64,000 nucleotides of DNA from Bacillus sp. (in: firmicutes). GTDB taxonomy: Bacteria; Bacillota; Bacilli; Bacillales; Salisediminibacteriaceae. This document shows positions 29,535 through 38,800 of the stretch, in pieces; position 1 is the stretch's first letter, and every line of letters starts with the position of its first letter. Made by a program: the position numbers and the translations under genes. The notes beneath the pieces were generated by a model. It saw only the letters and a program-made list of their open reading frames with translations. It did no database searches and was not told the DNA's origin. The stretch is taken from the NCBI GenBank assembly GCA_021208645.1, contig JAJOJL010000050.1:1-64000 (forward strand), written 5' to 3'.

Positions 29535-29780
29535 TTTTTAAGTTCATTGAACGGGTCTATCTACTCGTTTTTCCAGAGTCATCGCCATTTCGCGTTCATT
29601 GAACGGCTCTACCTACTCGTTTTTCTAAAATCATCAGCATTTTACGCTCATTGAACGGGCCTATCTACTCGTTTTTCTGCTTTTGTCTTATTTCCCTTTC
29701 ATTGAATAGCTCTATCTATTCTTTTTTACAAAAACATCATTATTTGATGTTCTTGAAGGCCACCTACTCCTTCACAAACC
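29535..29780. repeat. tandem array R6, 52 bp period (same family as R2)
   Basis: TCTATCTACTCG-like cores at 29556, 29608, 29660 and 29711 (52, 52, 51), with a last decayed one near 29759. Each is preceded by a GTTCATTGAACG palindrome. Only this array shares its sequence with another array (R2) in the window. Confidence 0.9.
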
Positions 29781-29938
29781 CTCACCAAACTCAAAGACTA
29801 TTATATTTTCAATACAGAAAACACAAAAATCTTGTTAAAATATTCCTATAGGAGTGTGTCATTTCAATCTGGAAAAATATACACCACCTTTTTTTGCCAG
29901 ACTCGATAGGACAAATCTGAAAAGGGGAATGATCTAAA

Positions 29939-30149
29939 ATGCCATACGTAAACATTAAAGTAACGAAGGAAAAAAACGCCGGTCACACCTGAACAAAAAC
30001 AACAGCTTATTGAAGGGGCGACGAAGCTCTTGCAAGACGTCCTTGGCAAGAATCCACAAACAACGGTTGTTGTCATTGATGAAGTAGACATGGACAATTG
30101 GGGAATTGGTGGGGAATCCGTTACCACTAGAAGAGCAAGGGGCCAATAA
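29939..30149 (+). CDS. 4-oxalocrotonate tautomerase family protein, one frame break
   Basis: Not in the ORF track. ATG 29939 after GAAAAGGGGAATG starts MPYVNIKVTKE, with the catalytic Pro next to the initiator Met. An A7 run at 29970-29976 breaks the frame; with one A fewer it continues VTPEQKQQLIEGATKLLQDV ... VVVIDEVDMDNWGIGGESV and stops at 30149, giving 69 aa, the family length. Members interconvert keto/enol acids; the true role is not visible. Confidence 0.85.
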
Positions 30150-30254
30150 AACAGGTTACCATGTAAAAGATTGAGATCTTCTTGCCCACCTAAAGCAAGC
30201 ACGCCTGTATTTTCCTATTGATTTTACTGTGATTTATGTTAAAGTAGTTTAGTT

Positions 30255-30302
30255 AGCGGAGTTCGAAACCATCCTCCGCTTTATAAATAAAAACTAGGGA
30301 GA
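30255..30302 (+). promoter_or_regulatory. probable preQ1-I riboswitch before the queuosine genes
   Basis: A 7-bp stem AGCGGAG / CTCCGCT with loop TTCGAAACCATC is followed by an A-rich tail (AAATAAAAACTA) running into the ribosome site AGGGAG, 9-12 bases from the ATG. Stem, TTCG-AAC-ATC loop, A-rich tail and overlap with the ribosome site match the compact preQ1-I class, and the genes are queuosine genes. The loop-tail pseudoknot was not verified by folding. Confidence 0.7.
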
Positions 30303-30311
30303 TGATTTTTT

Positions 30312-30998
30312 ATGAAAAACTCAATCGGTTTCAACGAGGCGCAGTTAAATAAGCTTGTGCTACTGGCGGGGATCTTCTTTACGGCCTTACTAGTATCGAA
30401 TGTAATCTCAGCCAAGTTGTTCGACATTGGCGGCATCGTCCTTACGGCAGGGATTCTCATGTATCCTTTGACGTTCTTAATTTCCGATGCTATCGCTGAA
30501 GTTTACGGAAAGGCCATTGCAAAGAAAGTCATTATTATAGGTTTAGTGATGAACGTATTAATGATTGGCTTCTTCTATTTAGCCATTTCACTTCCACCTG
30601 CAGGCTATTGGCCGATGCAAGGAGAATTTGAAGCAATCCTTGGTGCCGTTCCGAGAATGGTTGCCGCGTCACTCATTGCTTACTTTATTTCGCAAATGTT
30701 TGATGTGAACTTGTTCCATAAACTAAAGGAAAAAACGCAAGGGAAGCATCTATGGCTTCGTAACAACGGAAGCACGATGGCAAGTCAGTTGCTTGACTCT
30801 ACGATCTTTATTTTTATCGCGTTCTATGGTGTCATGCCTTTATCTGCATTGTTTGCCATGATCGGGACACAATATTTGGTAAAATTAGCAATTGCTGCAG
30901 CCGATACACCGTTCATTTACTTGACTGTACGTTGGTTGAGGGGCAGCAACAGCGAAACCACCATTAGCAGTAAGGAGGCAGCAGCAAATGTCTCATAA
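30312..30998 (+). CDS. queuosine precursor transporter (YhhQ/COG1738, VUT family)
   Basis: 228 aa, six or so transmembrane helices. [27 protein letters not shown] and the C-terminal [15 protein letters not shown] are hallmarks of the YhhQ family that imports preQ0/preQ1. Co-transcribed with queF (11-bp overlap) and preceded by a probable preQ1 riboswitch, which supports the role. Confidence 0.92.
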   Translation: MKNSIGFNEAQLNKLVLLAGIFFTALLVSNVISAKLFDIGGIVLTAGILMYPLTFLISDAIAEVYGKAIAKKVIIIGLVMNVLMIGFFYLAISLPPAGYWPMQGEFEAILGAVPRMVAASLIAYFISQMFDVNLFHKLKEKTQGKHLWLRNNGSTMASQLLDSTIFIFIAFYGVMPLSALFAMIGTQYLVKLAIAAADTPFIYLTVRWLRGSNSETTISSKEAAANVS

Positions 30999-31488
30999 TG
31001 AGAAGCATAGTCGTCATGATGAAGTGTCCTTGCTTGGTGAAGCAGGCGTTCAATATAACTTTGAATATAATCCGGATATCTTAGAGGCCTTTGAAAATCG
31101 TCACGAATACCGAGATTACTTTGTAAAATTCAATTGCCCTGAGTTTACGAGTCTTTGTCCAAAAACAGGCCAACCTGATTTTGCAACGATTTATATTAGC
31201 TACATCCCAGACAAGAAAATGGTCGAAAGTAAATCTTTGAAGCTCTATCTTTTCAGCTTCCGTAACCACGGTGACTTTCACGAGGATTGCATGAACATCA
31301 TCGTGAATGATCTGGTAAAACTTATGGACCCTCGCTATATTGAGGTTTGGGGAAAATTCACGCCCCGCGGTGGCATTTCCATTGACCCATATGTTAACTA
31401 CGGTAAGCCTGGTACGAAATATGAGCAAATGGCCGAGCACCGGATGATGAACCACGATTTGTATCCGGAAACCATCGATAATCGGTAA
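30988..31488 (+). CDS. queF: NADPH-dependent 7-cyano-7-deazaguanine reductase
   Basis: 166 aa unimodular QueF; reduces preQ0 to preQ1 in queuosine synthesis. Catalytic Cys in [23 protein letters not shown] and the NADPH/substrate motif [20 protein letters not shown] are both intact. RBS AAGGAGGCAG lies inside the end of the transporter gene. Confidence 0.97.
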   Translation: MSHNEKHSRHDEVSLLGEAGVQYNFEYNPDILEAFENRHEYRDYFVKFNCPEFTSLCPKTGQPDFATIYISYIPDKKMVESKSLKLYLFSFRNHGDFHEDCMNIIVNDLVKLMDPRYIEVWGKFTPRGGISIDPYVNYGKPGTKYEQMAEHRMMNHDLYPETIDNR

Positions 31489-31504
31489 GGATTTTTTGGA
31501 AAAA

Positions 31505-31543
31505 TAAAGCAGCAACCGTTATGATAAGGTTTGCTGCTTTTTT
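31505..31543 (+). terminator. terminator of queF (bidirectional)
   Basis: AAAGCAGCAACC...GGTTTGCTGCTTTTTT; overlaps the 3' end of the convergent membrane protein gene. Confidence 0.85.
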
Positions 31544-32207
31544 GTATCTCCTCTGCCGTCGTTTTCTATTGTTGAACTGCTATTGCTAATTACGTCTCCA
31601 TGGCTACTTTCTGCCTCAGGAACTCCATTGTCCAACAATAAGTTTCGAACTTTCCCCACTTCGTTTTTATCCAAAAGAAAAACACTATTCCTATCAAAAA
31701 TTCCATTACTCGGCTTAAAAATCACTTCAGTATAATCGCTGGAGTTCTCAAACATACCGTAACCGAGGCTTCCCATTTTCACAGGCTCAATTGAAAAGTA
31801 CTTAAGCTTCTCCCATTTGAAGAATCTTTCATCTAGATAGATACCTTCGTTCATGATTAAAAAGCTTGGTATTTTATTAAAGGATAATGTATTGATAGCT
31901 ATAACCAAAAATATGAAACTTGTCGTCCAAAGAATGCTTTCATAAATGATGGATATCGCAGACACAACAGTAAAAATAACAAAAAACATCACAACTAACA
32001 AGCGCTTTTTCTTCCATACCTTCAAATGAATACTCACTGGCTCCATTTTACCTAAGGATGTTATCATATCCGTTGCAGGCTTGCCATTTTGTGGGTACTG
32101 CGCTTCACTGGAAGCGGCAATCAGCCGTTTTCCTCGAATATAATTATAGATCAAGAGCATTAGGGACAAACCAATAACAAATTTTGAAAAACAATCTCTC
32201 CGATCAT
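31519..32207 (-). CDS. membrane protein of unknown function, N-terminal frame break
   Basis: About 229 aa. The track starts it at a TTG (32220) in a frame giving an unlikely charged start. An ATG at 32207 has a GGGGGAATTTG ribosome site, and inserting one T at the five-base run 32187-32191 joins MIGEIVF to SKFVIGLSLMLLIYNYIRGK, a plausible first helix. Two more helices follow (LLVVMFFVIFTVVSAISIIY, ILWTTSFIFLVIAINTL), then a soluble PH-like or DUF5673-like tail with YLDERFFKWEKLKYFSIEPV. Function unknown. Confidence 0.65.
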
Positions 32208-32283
32208 CAAATTCCCCCAATAGTAAGTCATCGTTACATAATATATTCTAACCCCAAGTGGAAATTCCTTCCTGAAATAAGAA

Positions 32284-32322
32284 AACCCCCTTTCACCTGT
32301 AAAAAGGGGTGAAAGAGGGGTT
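32284..32322 (-). terminator. terminator of yidC
   Basis: AACCCCCTTTCACC...GGGGTGAAAGAGGGGTT directly after the yidC stop, T-rich on the minus strand. Confidence 0.8.
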
Positions 32323-32325
32323 ACT

Positions 32326-33143
32326 TTATTTTTCCACAGACGGAGCAAGAACTGGCTGGGCCTGCTTGTAGACCGCCTTCGATAAAAGGGTCTGCATGAT
32401 GAGGAACATGCCACCGATAGTCCAATAGAGCGGTAATGCCGCTGCCATGTTAAAGGAGATGAAGCCCATGAACACAGGCATCATATAGCCCATTACTTTC
32501 ATGATCCCTTCCTGGCCAGGTTGCACGGTCATACCAATTTGTGAAACTTTAAATTGTACGAAATAGACGAGCGTTGCCAAAATAGGCAGGATGACATCTG
32601 GTTCCCCTAAGTTGAACCAGAGAAACGAATGCTCGGCAATTTCTGGCGTCCGCATAATCGCCCAGTAAAAGCCCATTAGAATCGGCAGCTGAATCATCAT
32701 GGCAGGCATCCCATGGATGAAATGGGATTGAAATTGTGCTTTTGGTATAAGCCCATCATTTCCTTCTGCATTTTTTGTTGAGATTCCTGATCCTTTTTAT
32801 CCTTAAACCTTTCCTGGATTTCTTTCATTTCCGGCTGAATTACGGCCATTTTTTCCCGCATGGTCATTTGCGATTTATACTGCTTCATCATGAGCGGCAG
32901 CAACGCAAAGCGAATAAGTAAGGTCATGACGATAAGGGATATACCGTAATCCCCAAATATCCCTGCAAAAAATTTGATGGAAAAGGAAAATGGGTAAACG
33001 ACGTAATGATTGAAAAATCCAGCTGTGTTTGCGTCAATTGGTTCGTTCGTGGCCCCACATCCAGTTAATGTTACTACTACTAGTCCGATTAAAAGGAAAA
33101 TACCATACCTTTTAAAGAAGTTGAATACAGATTTGTTTTCCAT
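32326..33143 (-). CDS. yidC: YidC/Oxa1 membrane insertase lipoprotein, one frame break
   Basis: 272 aa after joining track ORFs 32697-33143 and 32326-32709: one base is missing near 32701-32704, where the frame should pass ...GCLP to MMIQLPILMGFYWAIM. Inserts membrane proteins with or without SecYEG; Bacillus has two (SpoIIIJ, YqjG). Lipobox TLTGC (lipidated Cys near residue 29), cytoplasmic hairpin rich in K/E/Q, and the groove arginine in LLIRFALLPL are present. Which paralogue it is cannot be decided. RBS GAGGAGGACAACA. Confidence 0.9.
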
Positions 33144-33454
33144 TGTTGTCCTCCTCGATATCTATCTGTAATGATTGCCTTCGAGGAGAAAAAATAATCT
33201 GCATCGTCTTCAGGAGCTTCCTTTCGCTTCACAATTCGCGTGAGGAAATTTTGTTTTTCCACCAGTTCTTCCGTCACTTCTGTTTCTGTGGTCGAAACGG
33301 CAGTGACCGCCTGGAGGCTGTTGTTTACACGGTGTCGTCGGCTGACCGTGTAATCCTTGGCCATCCCATCCACAAGCTGTGCGGCGATAATCGTTAACAC
33401 GATACTCATGGAAAAAAGTATTGGCACTAAATCATTGGAAAACTCGAATATCAT
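33089..33454 (-). CDS. small single-helix membrane protein upstream of yidC
   Basis: ATG 33454 follows AAAGGAGGTGAGAG and encodes one hydrophobic segment (LVPILFSMSIVLTIIAAQLV) and a cytoplasmic Arg/Glu-rich tail; no family recognised. As it stands it runs 55 bp into yidC. If the six-base run at 33189-33194 lacked one base in this assembly, the gene would instead end ...FFLLEGNHYR at about 33157, 13 bp before the yidC start, a more natural operon layout. Possibly a YidC-associated small protein (inference from position). Confidence 0.55.
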   Translation of the reverse strand: MIFEFSNDLVPILFSMSIVLTIIAAQLVDGMAKDYTVSRRHRVNNSLQAVTAVSTTETEVTEELVEKQNFLTRIVKRKEAPEDDADYFFSSKAIITDRYRGGQQWKTNLYSTSLKGMVFSF

Positions 33455-33493
33455 CTGTACTCTCACCTCCTTTAATAGGTTTAGGTTTGTCCT

Positions 33494-33626
33494 AGGGTCT
33501 GATCCAAAATCTCCGTTTCTAAGATTTTGGATCAAAGCCTATGCAATGAGCGTAGCGTCCGCAATTTTTTTAAGAGCTGACAGGAGAGGGTTTCTCCTGT
33601 CAACGAGGCGCGAGGGAAGCCATTGC
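33494..33626 (+). repeat. double-hairpin element, copy A
   Basis: First hairpin TGATCCAAAATC...GATTTTGGATCA flanked by AGGG/CCT, then GCAATGAGCG...GCAATTTTTTTAAG, second hairpin TGACAGGAGA-GGGT-TTCTCCTGTCA, and the end GAAGCCATTGC. Copies B (45897-46027) and C (56715-56846) align over the whole length with different but still paired stems. Lies upstream of the small gene/yidC pair. Confidence 0.85.
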
Positions 33627-33872
33627 CATAGTACTTCAAACAAGCTCTTCTAAATAAGTATATATATCATCGTTTATTAGATGGGAATTGTCAAAGAATA
33701 TTTTATTCCAGTTACTATGCATCCTAGCCAATAGTGTGAACAACATATACTTGATATGCAAAAATCTCTTTTTTCACAATCTTCACCATAGTTTTGTGCC
33801 CTTATGGGTAGTTTGTGGATTGCCTACTCTGAGTCTTTCTGACAAGATGAAAACTCATGTATTTTTCTTAAA

Positions 33873-34104
33873 GGCTCTGTTAGTGGATAATGTTGATTTT
33901 GGATATACGTTGATTTTGCGAAAGGAGCGAGACTCCTCGAAAATGCTTACACATTTTCTTCGTGCGTGGGCCATTTCGAGGAAGCATCTCAAAGTCCTGC
34001 GGGAAAAGCAACGGCTGAAGACCCCGCAGGGACGAGGAGGCTGAAGCGTTGCCCGCGGAAAGCGAGCTCCTGTAGCAAAAATCAACAACAAAGACTAACA
34101 GAGC
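33873..34104 (-). mobile_element. MITE-like repeat, copy 2
   Basis: 232 bp, inverted relative to copy 1, ends GGCTCTGTTAG / CTAACAGAGC. Same internal blocks (CTCCTCGAAAATGC, CCTGCGGGAAAAGC, GCGTTGCCCGCGGAAAGCGAGCTCCTGTAGC). The ORFs of the track inside it are spurious. The rest of the 33.63-34.26 kb spacer shows nothing else recognisable. Confidence 0.85.
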
Positions 34105-34272
34105 TTAATTATTACTATCCATAAGGATACTCTTTCTTCCGTAAAAAATAAATTAATCGTTGACAAATCTGGGGAAGTTTTAATTTTCAGAATCCAAGTT
34201 CCCGTTTTTTGAAAAATCTAATCATTTTTCAGCTTTTACGGTAATACGTTTCCCTAAACACTTTGTTTTTAG

Positions 34273-34295
34273 TATAATGAATGAATACTCAGTCA
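34273..34295 (+). promoter_or_regulatory. FadR-like operator overlapping a -10 box
   Basis: TGAATGAATACTCAGTCA (34278-34295) matches the Bacillus FadR consensus TGAATGAMTANTCATTCA at 17 of 18 positions and overlaps TATAAT at 34273-34278. It stands 33 bp before the dienoyl-CoA-reductase-like gene, so repression relieved by long-chain acyl-CoA is expected (inference). Confidence 0.75.
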
Positions 34296-34327
34296 TTTTA
34301 GGTTATTCAATTTAAGGGGGAATCGAA

Positions 34328-36259
34328 ATGGGTGGATGTGTGGCTTTATTTCAACCATTAAAACTGAAAAACATCACTTTCAAAAATCGGGTCATCATGG
34401 GCTCCATGCACGTTGGCTTAGAAGGTTTAGATGAAGGAATTGAACGATTAACGGAGTTTTATCGACTACGGGCGGAGCATCAAGTTGGTTTAATTGTTAC
34501 TGGTGGTGCCGCTGTTAATAGAGAAGGAAGCGGCGGCTTGGATTTTATGTCCATTTATGAAGAGGAGGATGTTTTGCGGTGGAAACCCTTAACAAATGCC
34601 GTTCACAATGAGGGAGGAAAAATTGCCTTGCAGCTGTTTCATGCCGGCCGCTACGCCTATAAAGCATTGAATGGCGTGGACCCTGTAGCTCCATCCCCTA
34701 TTCGCTCGCCTATTAACCCTGATACGCCTGTTGCTCTAAGTGATCCTGATATTAAGAGGACAATTATTGATTTTGCAGAAGGGGCTAGGCGGGCAAAGGA
34801 AGCTGGCTTTGATGCGGTGGAGATTATGGGTTCTGAAGGCTATTTAATTAACCAATTTGTCTCCCCTGTCACGAATAAACGAACGGACCAATGGGGAGGG
34901 AGCTTTGAAAAGCGGATTGCCTTCTCTCTGGAGATTGTTAAAGCTGTCAGAAAAGCCGTTGGAAATGATTATCCGGTCCTTTTCCGCATGTCTGGCCTTG
35001 ATCTAATTGAAGGAAGCACCACCGAAGAAGAAACTCTTCGGTGGGCTCAGGAGTTGGAAAAGGTGGGGGTTGATCTATTAAATATTGGAATAGGTTGGCA
35101 TGAATCACGGGTTCCTACCATCTCAATGAAGGTTCCAAGAATGAATTTTGTTCCTGTTGCAGAAGAAATAAAAAAACATGTAGAGGTGCCTGTTGTTGCA
35201 AGCAACCGCATCAATGATCCTATAGCAGCCAACAAACTATTGGAAAAAGGGACAGTCGATATGATTTCCATGGCCCGGCCTTTTCTGGCAGATCCAGCCA
35301 TTTTGACGAAAGCAATGGAGGAACGATTTGAGGAAATTAATACATGCATCGCCTGTAATCAAGCTTGCCTGGATCATGTTTTTGAAGGATTGCCTGCATC
35401 TTGCCTTGTTAATCCTGAAGCAGGACGAGAAATGGAGTTACCACTGATTAAAGTCTCCCAGCCAAAAAAGTTGGTAGTCATTGGAGCCGGACCGGCGGGC
35501 TTGGAAACGGCCCGGGTTGCTGCAGAACGGGGGCATGACGTTACCCTTGTGGACGATAAAGAAGAAATCGGAGGTCAGCTCAATTACTCAAAACGCATTC
35601 CTGGCAAACAAGAGTTTTATGAAACATTACGATACTATCAAGTACAGTTAAAGCGCTTAGGCGTAAAAATAATTTTAAATACGAGAATTTCAGAGACCTC
35701 CCCCCTAGTAGAAGAAGCAGATGAAATCGTTATGGCAACGGGCATTAAACCACGGATACCAGCGATTTCAGGTGTGGAAAACAACTCTGTTGTTTCTTAT
35801 CAAGCTATTTTTGATGGTGAAGTAGCATATGGATCAACTGCAGTCATTATCGGTGGCGGTGGAATTGCCTGTGACTTGGCCTTGTTTTTACAGGAAAAAG
35901 GTGTAAAAGACATTACCTTGTTACAACGGGGAAAATCATTTGCAAGGGGAATTGGAAAAACCACACGCTGGGCTACATTAATGGAACTCCGACAAAAAGG
36001 GATTAACATGATTGGTGGGATAGAGTCTTATGAAACAATACATGAAAATACTGTCCATTTTACTCTCAAAGGAGAAACCCGTTCCGTTAAAGCTGAATCT
36101 ATTATTCTAGCAGCAGGGCAGCTAGTTAATAATGATCTGGCAGAAAGGCTGACTGCAATTGGGAAAAAGGTTCACGTCATTGGCGGAGCAAAGCATGCCC
36201 TTGGGTTAGATGCGAAAAAAGCAATTTATGATGGGGCTTTAATTGGAAGAGAAATATAA
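34328..36259 (+). CDS. NADH:flavin oxidoreductase, 2,4-dienoyl-CoA reductase type
   Basis: 643 aa. N-terminal FMN TIM barrel of the old yellow enzyme family (FQPLKLKNITFKNRVIMGSMH), [4Fe-4S] cysteines in CIACNQACLDHVFEGLPASC (about residues 340-359), then FAD/NADH domains with VVIGAGPAGLETARVAAERGH and VIIGGGGIACDLALFL. This is the FadH architecture for reducing unsaturated fatty acyl-CoA; other members act on trimethylamine or enoates. A FadR-like operator and a downstream enoyl-CoA hydratase support a beta-oxidation role. RBS AAGGGGGAATCGA. Confidence 0.88.
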   Translation: MGGCVALFQPLKLKNITFKNRVIMGSMHVGLEGLDEGIERLTEFYRLRAEHQVGLIVTGGAAVNREGSGGLDFMSIYEEEDVLRWKPLTNAVHNEGGKIALQLFHAGRYAYKALNGVDPVAPSPIRSPINPDTPVALSDPDIKRTIIDFAEGARRAKEAGFDAVEIMGSEGYLINQFVSPVTNKRTDQWGGSFEKRIAFSLEIVKAVRKAVGNDYPVLFRMSGLDLIEGSTTEEETLRWAQELEKVGVDLLNIGIGWHESRVPTISMKVPRMNFVPVAEEIKKHVEVPVVASNRINDPIAANKLLEKGTVDMISMARPFLADPAILTKAMEERFEEINTCIACNQACLDHVFEGLPASCLVNPEAGREMELPLIKVSQPKKLVVIGAGPAGLETARVAAERGHDVTLVDDKEEIGGQLNYSKRIPGKQEFYETLRYYQVQLKRLGVKIILNTRISETSPLVEEADEIVMATGIKPRIPAISGVENNSVVSYQAIFDGEVAYGSTAVIIGGGGIACDLALFLQEKGVKDITLLQRGKSFARGIGKTTRWATLMELRQKGINMIGGIESYETIHENTVHFTLKGETRSVKAESIILAAGQLVNNDLAERLTAIGKKVHVIGGAKHALGLDAKKAIYDGALIGREI

Positions 36260-36281
36260 AAATGATCATGGAGGGGAAAAC

Positions 36282-37063
36282 ATGTCAGAAACAGTGCTAT
36301 ATTCAGTTGTAGGTGGGGTTGCCACGATTACCATGAACCGGCCGCAAGTGAAAAATGCCATTAACGAGAAAATGCACGAGGAACTATATCATGCATTTAC
36401 TGCTGCCAAGGAAGATGAGTCTGTTAAAGTAATTGTCTTAACTGGGAAAGATGGTGCATTTTCTAGTGGAGCAGATATAAAAAGTATCCCTATAGACAAA
36501 ATGGCAGAGTTTGACCACGGGGATTATTTAGAAAGGACATATAACCGGTTATTGCTATTAATTGACGAATTAGAAAAGCCAACGGTTGCATACATTAACG
36601 GAATTGCCGTAGGAGCAGGATTGAGTATTGCCCTCGCCTGTGATTTCCGCATCGCCAATTCTGACAGTAAATTTGCCTTAAGCTTTTTTGGAATTGGGCT
36701 TATTCCTGATGCTGGTGCGTCCTATTTTTTACCGAGATTAGTAGGTTTGGGGAAGGCGATGGAGCTTTCCTTAGGAGGATCGCTATCTGCCGAGGAAGCG
36801 TATCGGATTGGGCTCATTAATCAAATGGGACAGCCAGAATTATTCATTGAACAGTTGAAGGAAGTCCCTACACCGGCATATGGCTTAGCAAAAAAGATAT
36901 GAAAGCAGGGTTCAACCACACGTTATCAGAAGTATTAGCCATGGAGACGGAAGGTCAACGACAAGCTGGGAAATCCGATTCCCACCTAAAAGCTGTGATG
37001 AATTTTATGAAGAAAAGCGAAGGCGCCCGCCTATCGGCGAAAGGAAAATGCTCTGACCGATAA
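36282..37063 (+). CDS. enoyl-CoA hydratase/isomerase, one frame break
   Basis: About 260 aa crotonase. Oxyanion-hole segments GKDGAFSSGADIKSIP and GIAVGAGLSIALACDFRIA; LIPDAGASYFLPRLVG carries the usual position of the catalytic acid, here Asp, as in PaaG-like isomerases. The track stops at 36902; one missing base near 36896-36900 hides the C-terminus MKAGFNHTLSEVLAMETEGQRQAGKS...MKKSE. The repaired frame ends at 37063 inside a hairpin repeat, which supplies the last ~14 codons and the stop. Starts 22 bp after the reductase gene with GGAGGGG upstream; same FadR-controlled unit. Confidence 0.85.
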
Positions 37064-37116
37064 AAAGTGCTTTTTACTTTTTATTCGGGCAGAAATTTTC
37101 ACGAGCCGATGGCGCC
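37022..37116. repeat. nested hairpin repeat at the 3' end of the enoyl-CoA hydratase gene
   Basis: Outer inverted repeat GGCGCC...ATCGGC / GCCGAT-GGCGCC encloses a second hairpin CGATAAAAAGT-GCTTTTT-ACTTTTTATTCG. Cruciform-like, about 95 bp. It overlaps the last codons of the upstream gene and could also act as its terminator. Confidence 0.75.
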
Positions 37117-37203
37117 TGTAGCTAGACATTATTTCGAAGAATAATATACTTTCTTCTAAAAAGAAGCAACCATAATCTTACACGATTCTACGGATCGACC
37201 TGT

Positions 37204-37232
37204 TTGGTTTTTCCCAGTCGACAAAGTATAAT
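37204..37232 (+). promoter_or_regulatory. possible sigma-A promoter of chdC
   Basis: TTGGTT, 17-bp spacer, TATAAT; the -10 is perfect, the -35 weak. Ends 66 bp before the chdC ATG. Confidence 0.4.
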
Positions 37233-37298
37233 GGTAGGAGAAAACCTATTTTTTCCGGTACATACCGTAAATGAACTTGTTGATTGGAGTGAACGTAA

Positions 37299-38042
37299 AT
37301 GAGTGAACCAGCAAAAACTCTCGAAGGTTGGTATTGCCTCCACGATTTCCGTACAATGAATTGGGGAGCATGGAAACAGCTTAGTTCTGAAGAACGGGAA
37401 ACAATTATGGGAGAATTTCTAACTTTGTTAGATAAGTGGAACACAACTCAAGAGAAATTTGAAGGAAGTCATGCCTTATATACGATCGTTGGGCAAAAAG
37501 CAGATTTTATGATGATGCTTCTCCGTCCTACGATGGAAGAATTAAATGAACTAGAGAATGAGTTTAATAAAACTCAATTTGCCGAATACACCATTCCAGC
37601 ACATTCTTACGTATCCGTTGTGGAATTAAGCAACTATTTGCCGGCAGAGAAGGATCCAAATACGGACCCTGAAATTCAAGCACGTTTGAAACCTATCCTG
37701 CCAAAATGGCAATATGTCTGCTTCTACCCAATGGACAAGCGACGAGATGGAAATGATAATTGGTACATGCTTTCCATGGAAGAGCGTCAAAAGCTCATGC
37801 GCAGTCATGGGATGATTGGCCGTACTTACGCAGGTAAGGTGCGTCAAATTATTACAGGTTCTGTAGGGTTTGATGACTGGGAGTGGGGAGTAACATTGTT
37901 TGCCCATGACGTATTGCAGTTTAAGAAACTCGTATATGAAATGCGCTTTGATGAAGTGAGTGCACGATACGGTGAGTTCGGGTCTTTCTTCGTGGGAACT
38001 CTTCTTGAAGAAGGTAAGGTTAAGGACTTCCTTCATATCTAA
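37299..38042 (+). CDS. chdC: coproheme decarboxylase (HemQ/YwfI)
   Basis: 247 aa. Last enzyme of the coproporphyrin-dependent haem pathway of Gram-positives; peroxide-driven decarboxylation of coproheme to haem b. Catalytic tyrosine in [19 protein letters not shown] and the proximal haem histidine in [13 protein letters not shown] are both present; the start [14 protein letters not shown] is typical. RBS TTGGAGTG. Single gene. Confidence 0.97.
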   Translation: MSEPAKTLEGWYCLHDFRTMNWGAWKQLSSEERETIMGEFLTLLDKWNTTQEKFEGSHALYTIVGQKADFMMMLLRPTMEELNELENEFNKTQFAEYTIPAHSYVSVVELSNYLPAEKDPNTDPEIQARLKPILPKWQYVCFYPMDKRRDGNDNWYMLSMEERQKLMRSHGMIGRTYAGKVRQIITGSVGFDDWEWGVTLFAHDVLQFKKLVYEMRFDEVSARYGEFGSFFVGTLLEEGKVKDFLHI

Positions 38043-38259
38043 ACGAAGAGCAGACTAATTGTGATGAAAATTAAGGTAGAGTATGCCCTCTTGGTTTTTA
38101 ACAGTTCGTTTCAGAGGGCGAAGTTGATAATAACATAAGCTATTGGAGATGCGATTAGTACGCTAATTGGCATCTCCTTTTTATATATGTATATATTAAT
38201 CCATTTCCATATAAGAGTAATTAGGCGTTAAAAAAAGTTCTTTCTCAATGCTATTTTCA

Positions 38260-38560
38260 GGAGCTCGCGGGGGCATCTCTTACCGAATTGGAAATCAGGT
38301 TAAACACAATATAAATAACCGGAGAAATTTCCCTTAATTAGAATTTGGCATTGAAAATAGCATAAATAGACGGAGAAATTCCGTTTATAAGCTTGAAGCA
38401 TTCAAAAAAAAGGATTTTCCCTCTACATAACCGGAAATTCTCCCCTTAATACTACCGAAACTAGCTTCCATTCTGTATTTAACTGGAATTTGTCCCCTTA
38501 TTTTTCAGCAGAAAGGATAAGGGACCCCTATTCCACATTTCCTCAATAAAACCTCATTTG
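38260..38560. repeat. tandem array R7, 51-61 bp spacing
   Basis: In the 758-bp gap between chdC and cwlJ. Motif TAACCGGAGAAATT...CCCTTA recurs with CGG at about 38320, 38371, 38432 and 38484: distances 51, 61 (an A8-containing stretch is inserted) and 52. A short MITE scrap (CAGGAGCTCGCGGGG, near 38260) precedes it. The rest of the gap shows no feature recognised. Confidence 0.75.
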
Positions 38561-38800
38561 AGTTGAGACGGGGAGTTACTATTTAAAAGAAAAATTTTTC
38601 CTCTATACACCTCTTCCCCCCCTTTTGGCCAAAGTTTCCAAGGTTTCATCTTGTCCTCTGTCATAGGCACCTTTCTCGGCACATAAACATACAATAGTGA
38701 TTGTAGCAATAAGGAATAGACGGTATAAATACGTCAAATTACTCCTTTCTACAGCAGCAAGATTTTTTTCATCATTGAAGGAATTAAAGGGGGTGTTTGA

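Noticed and set aside
29445-29851. Two 66-69 aa ORFs rich in Phe/Ser
   Set aside because: They cross the terminator and array R6.
33688-34091. 118-aa and 78-aa ORFs between yidC and the reductase gene
   Set aside because: They overlap MITE-like copy 2, have no similarity and no ribosome site.
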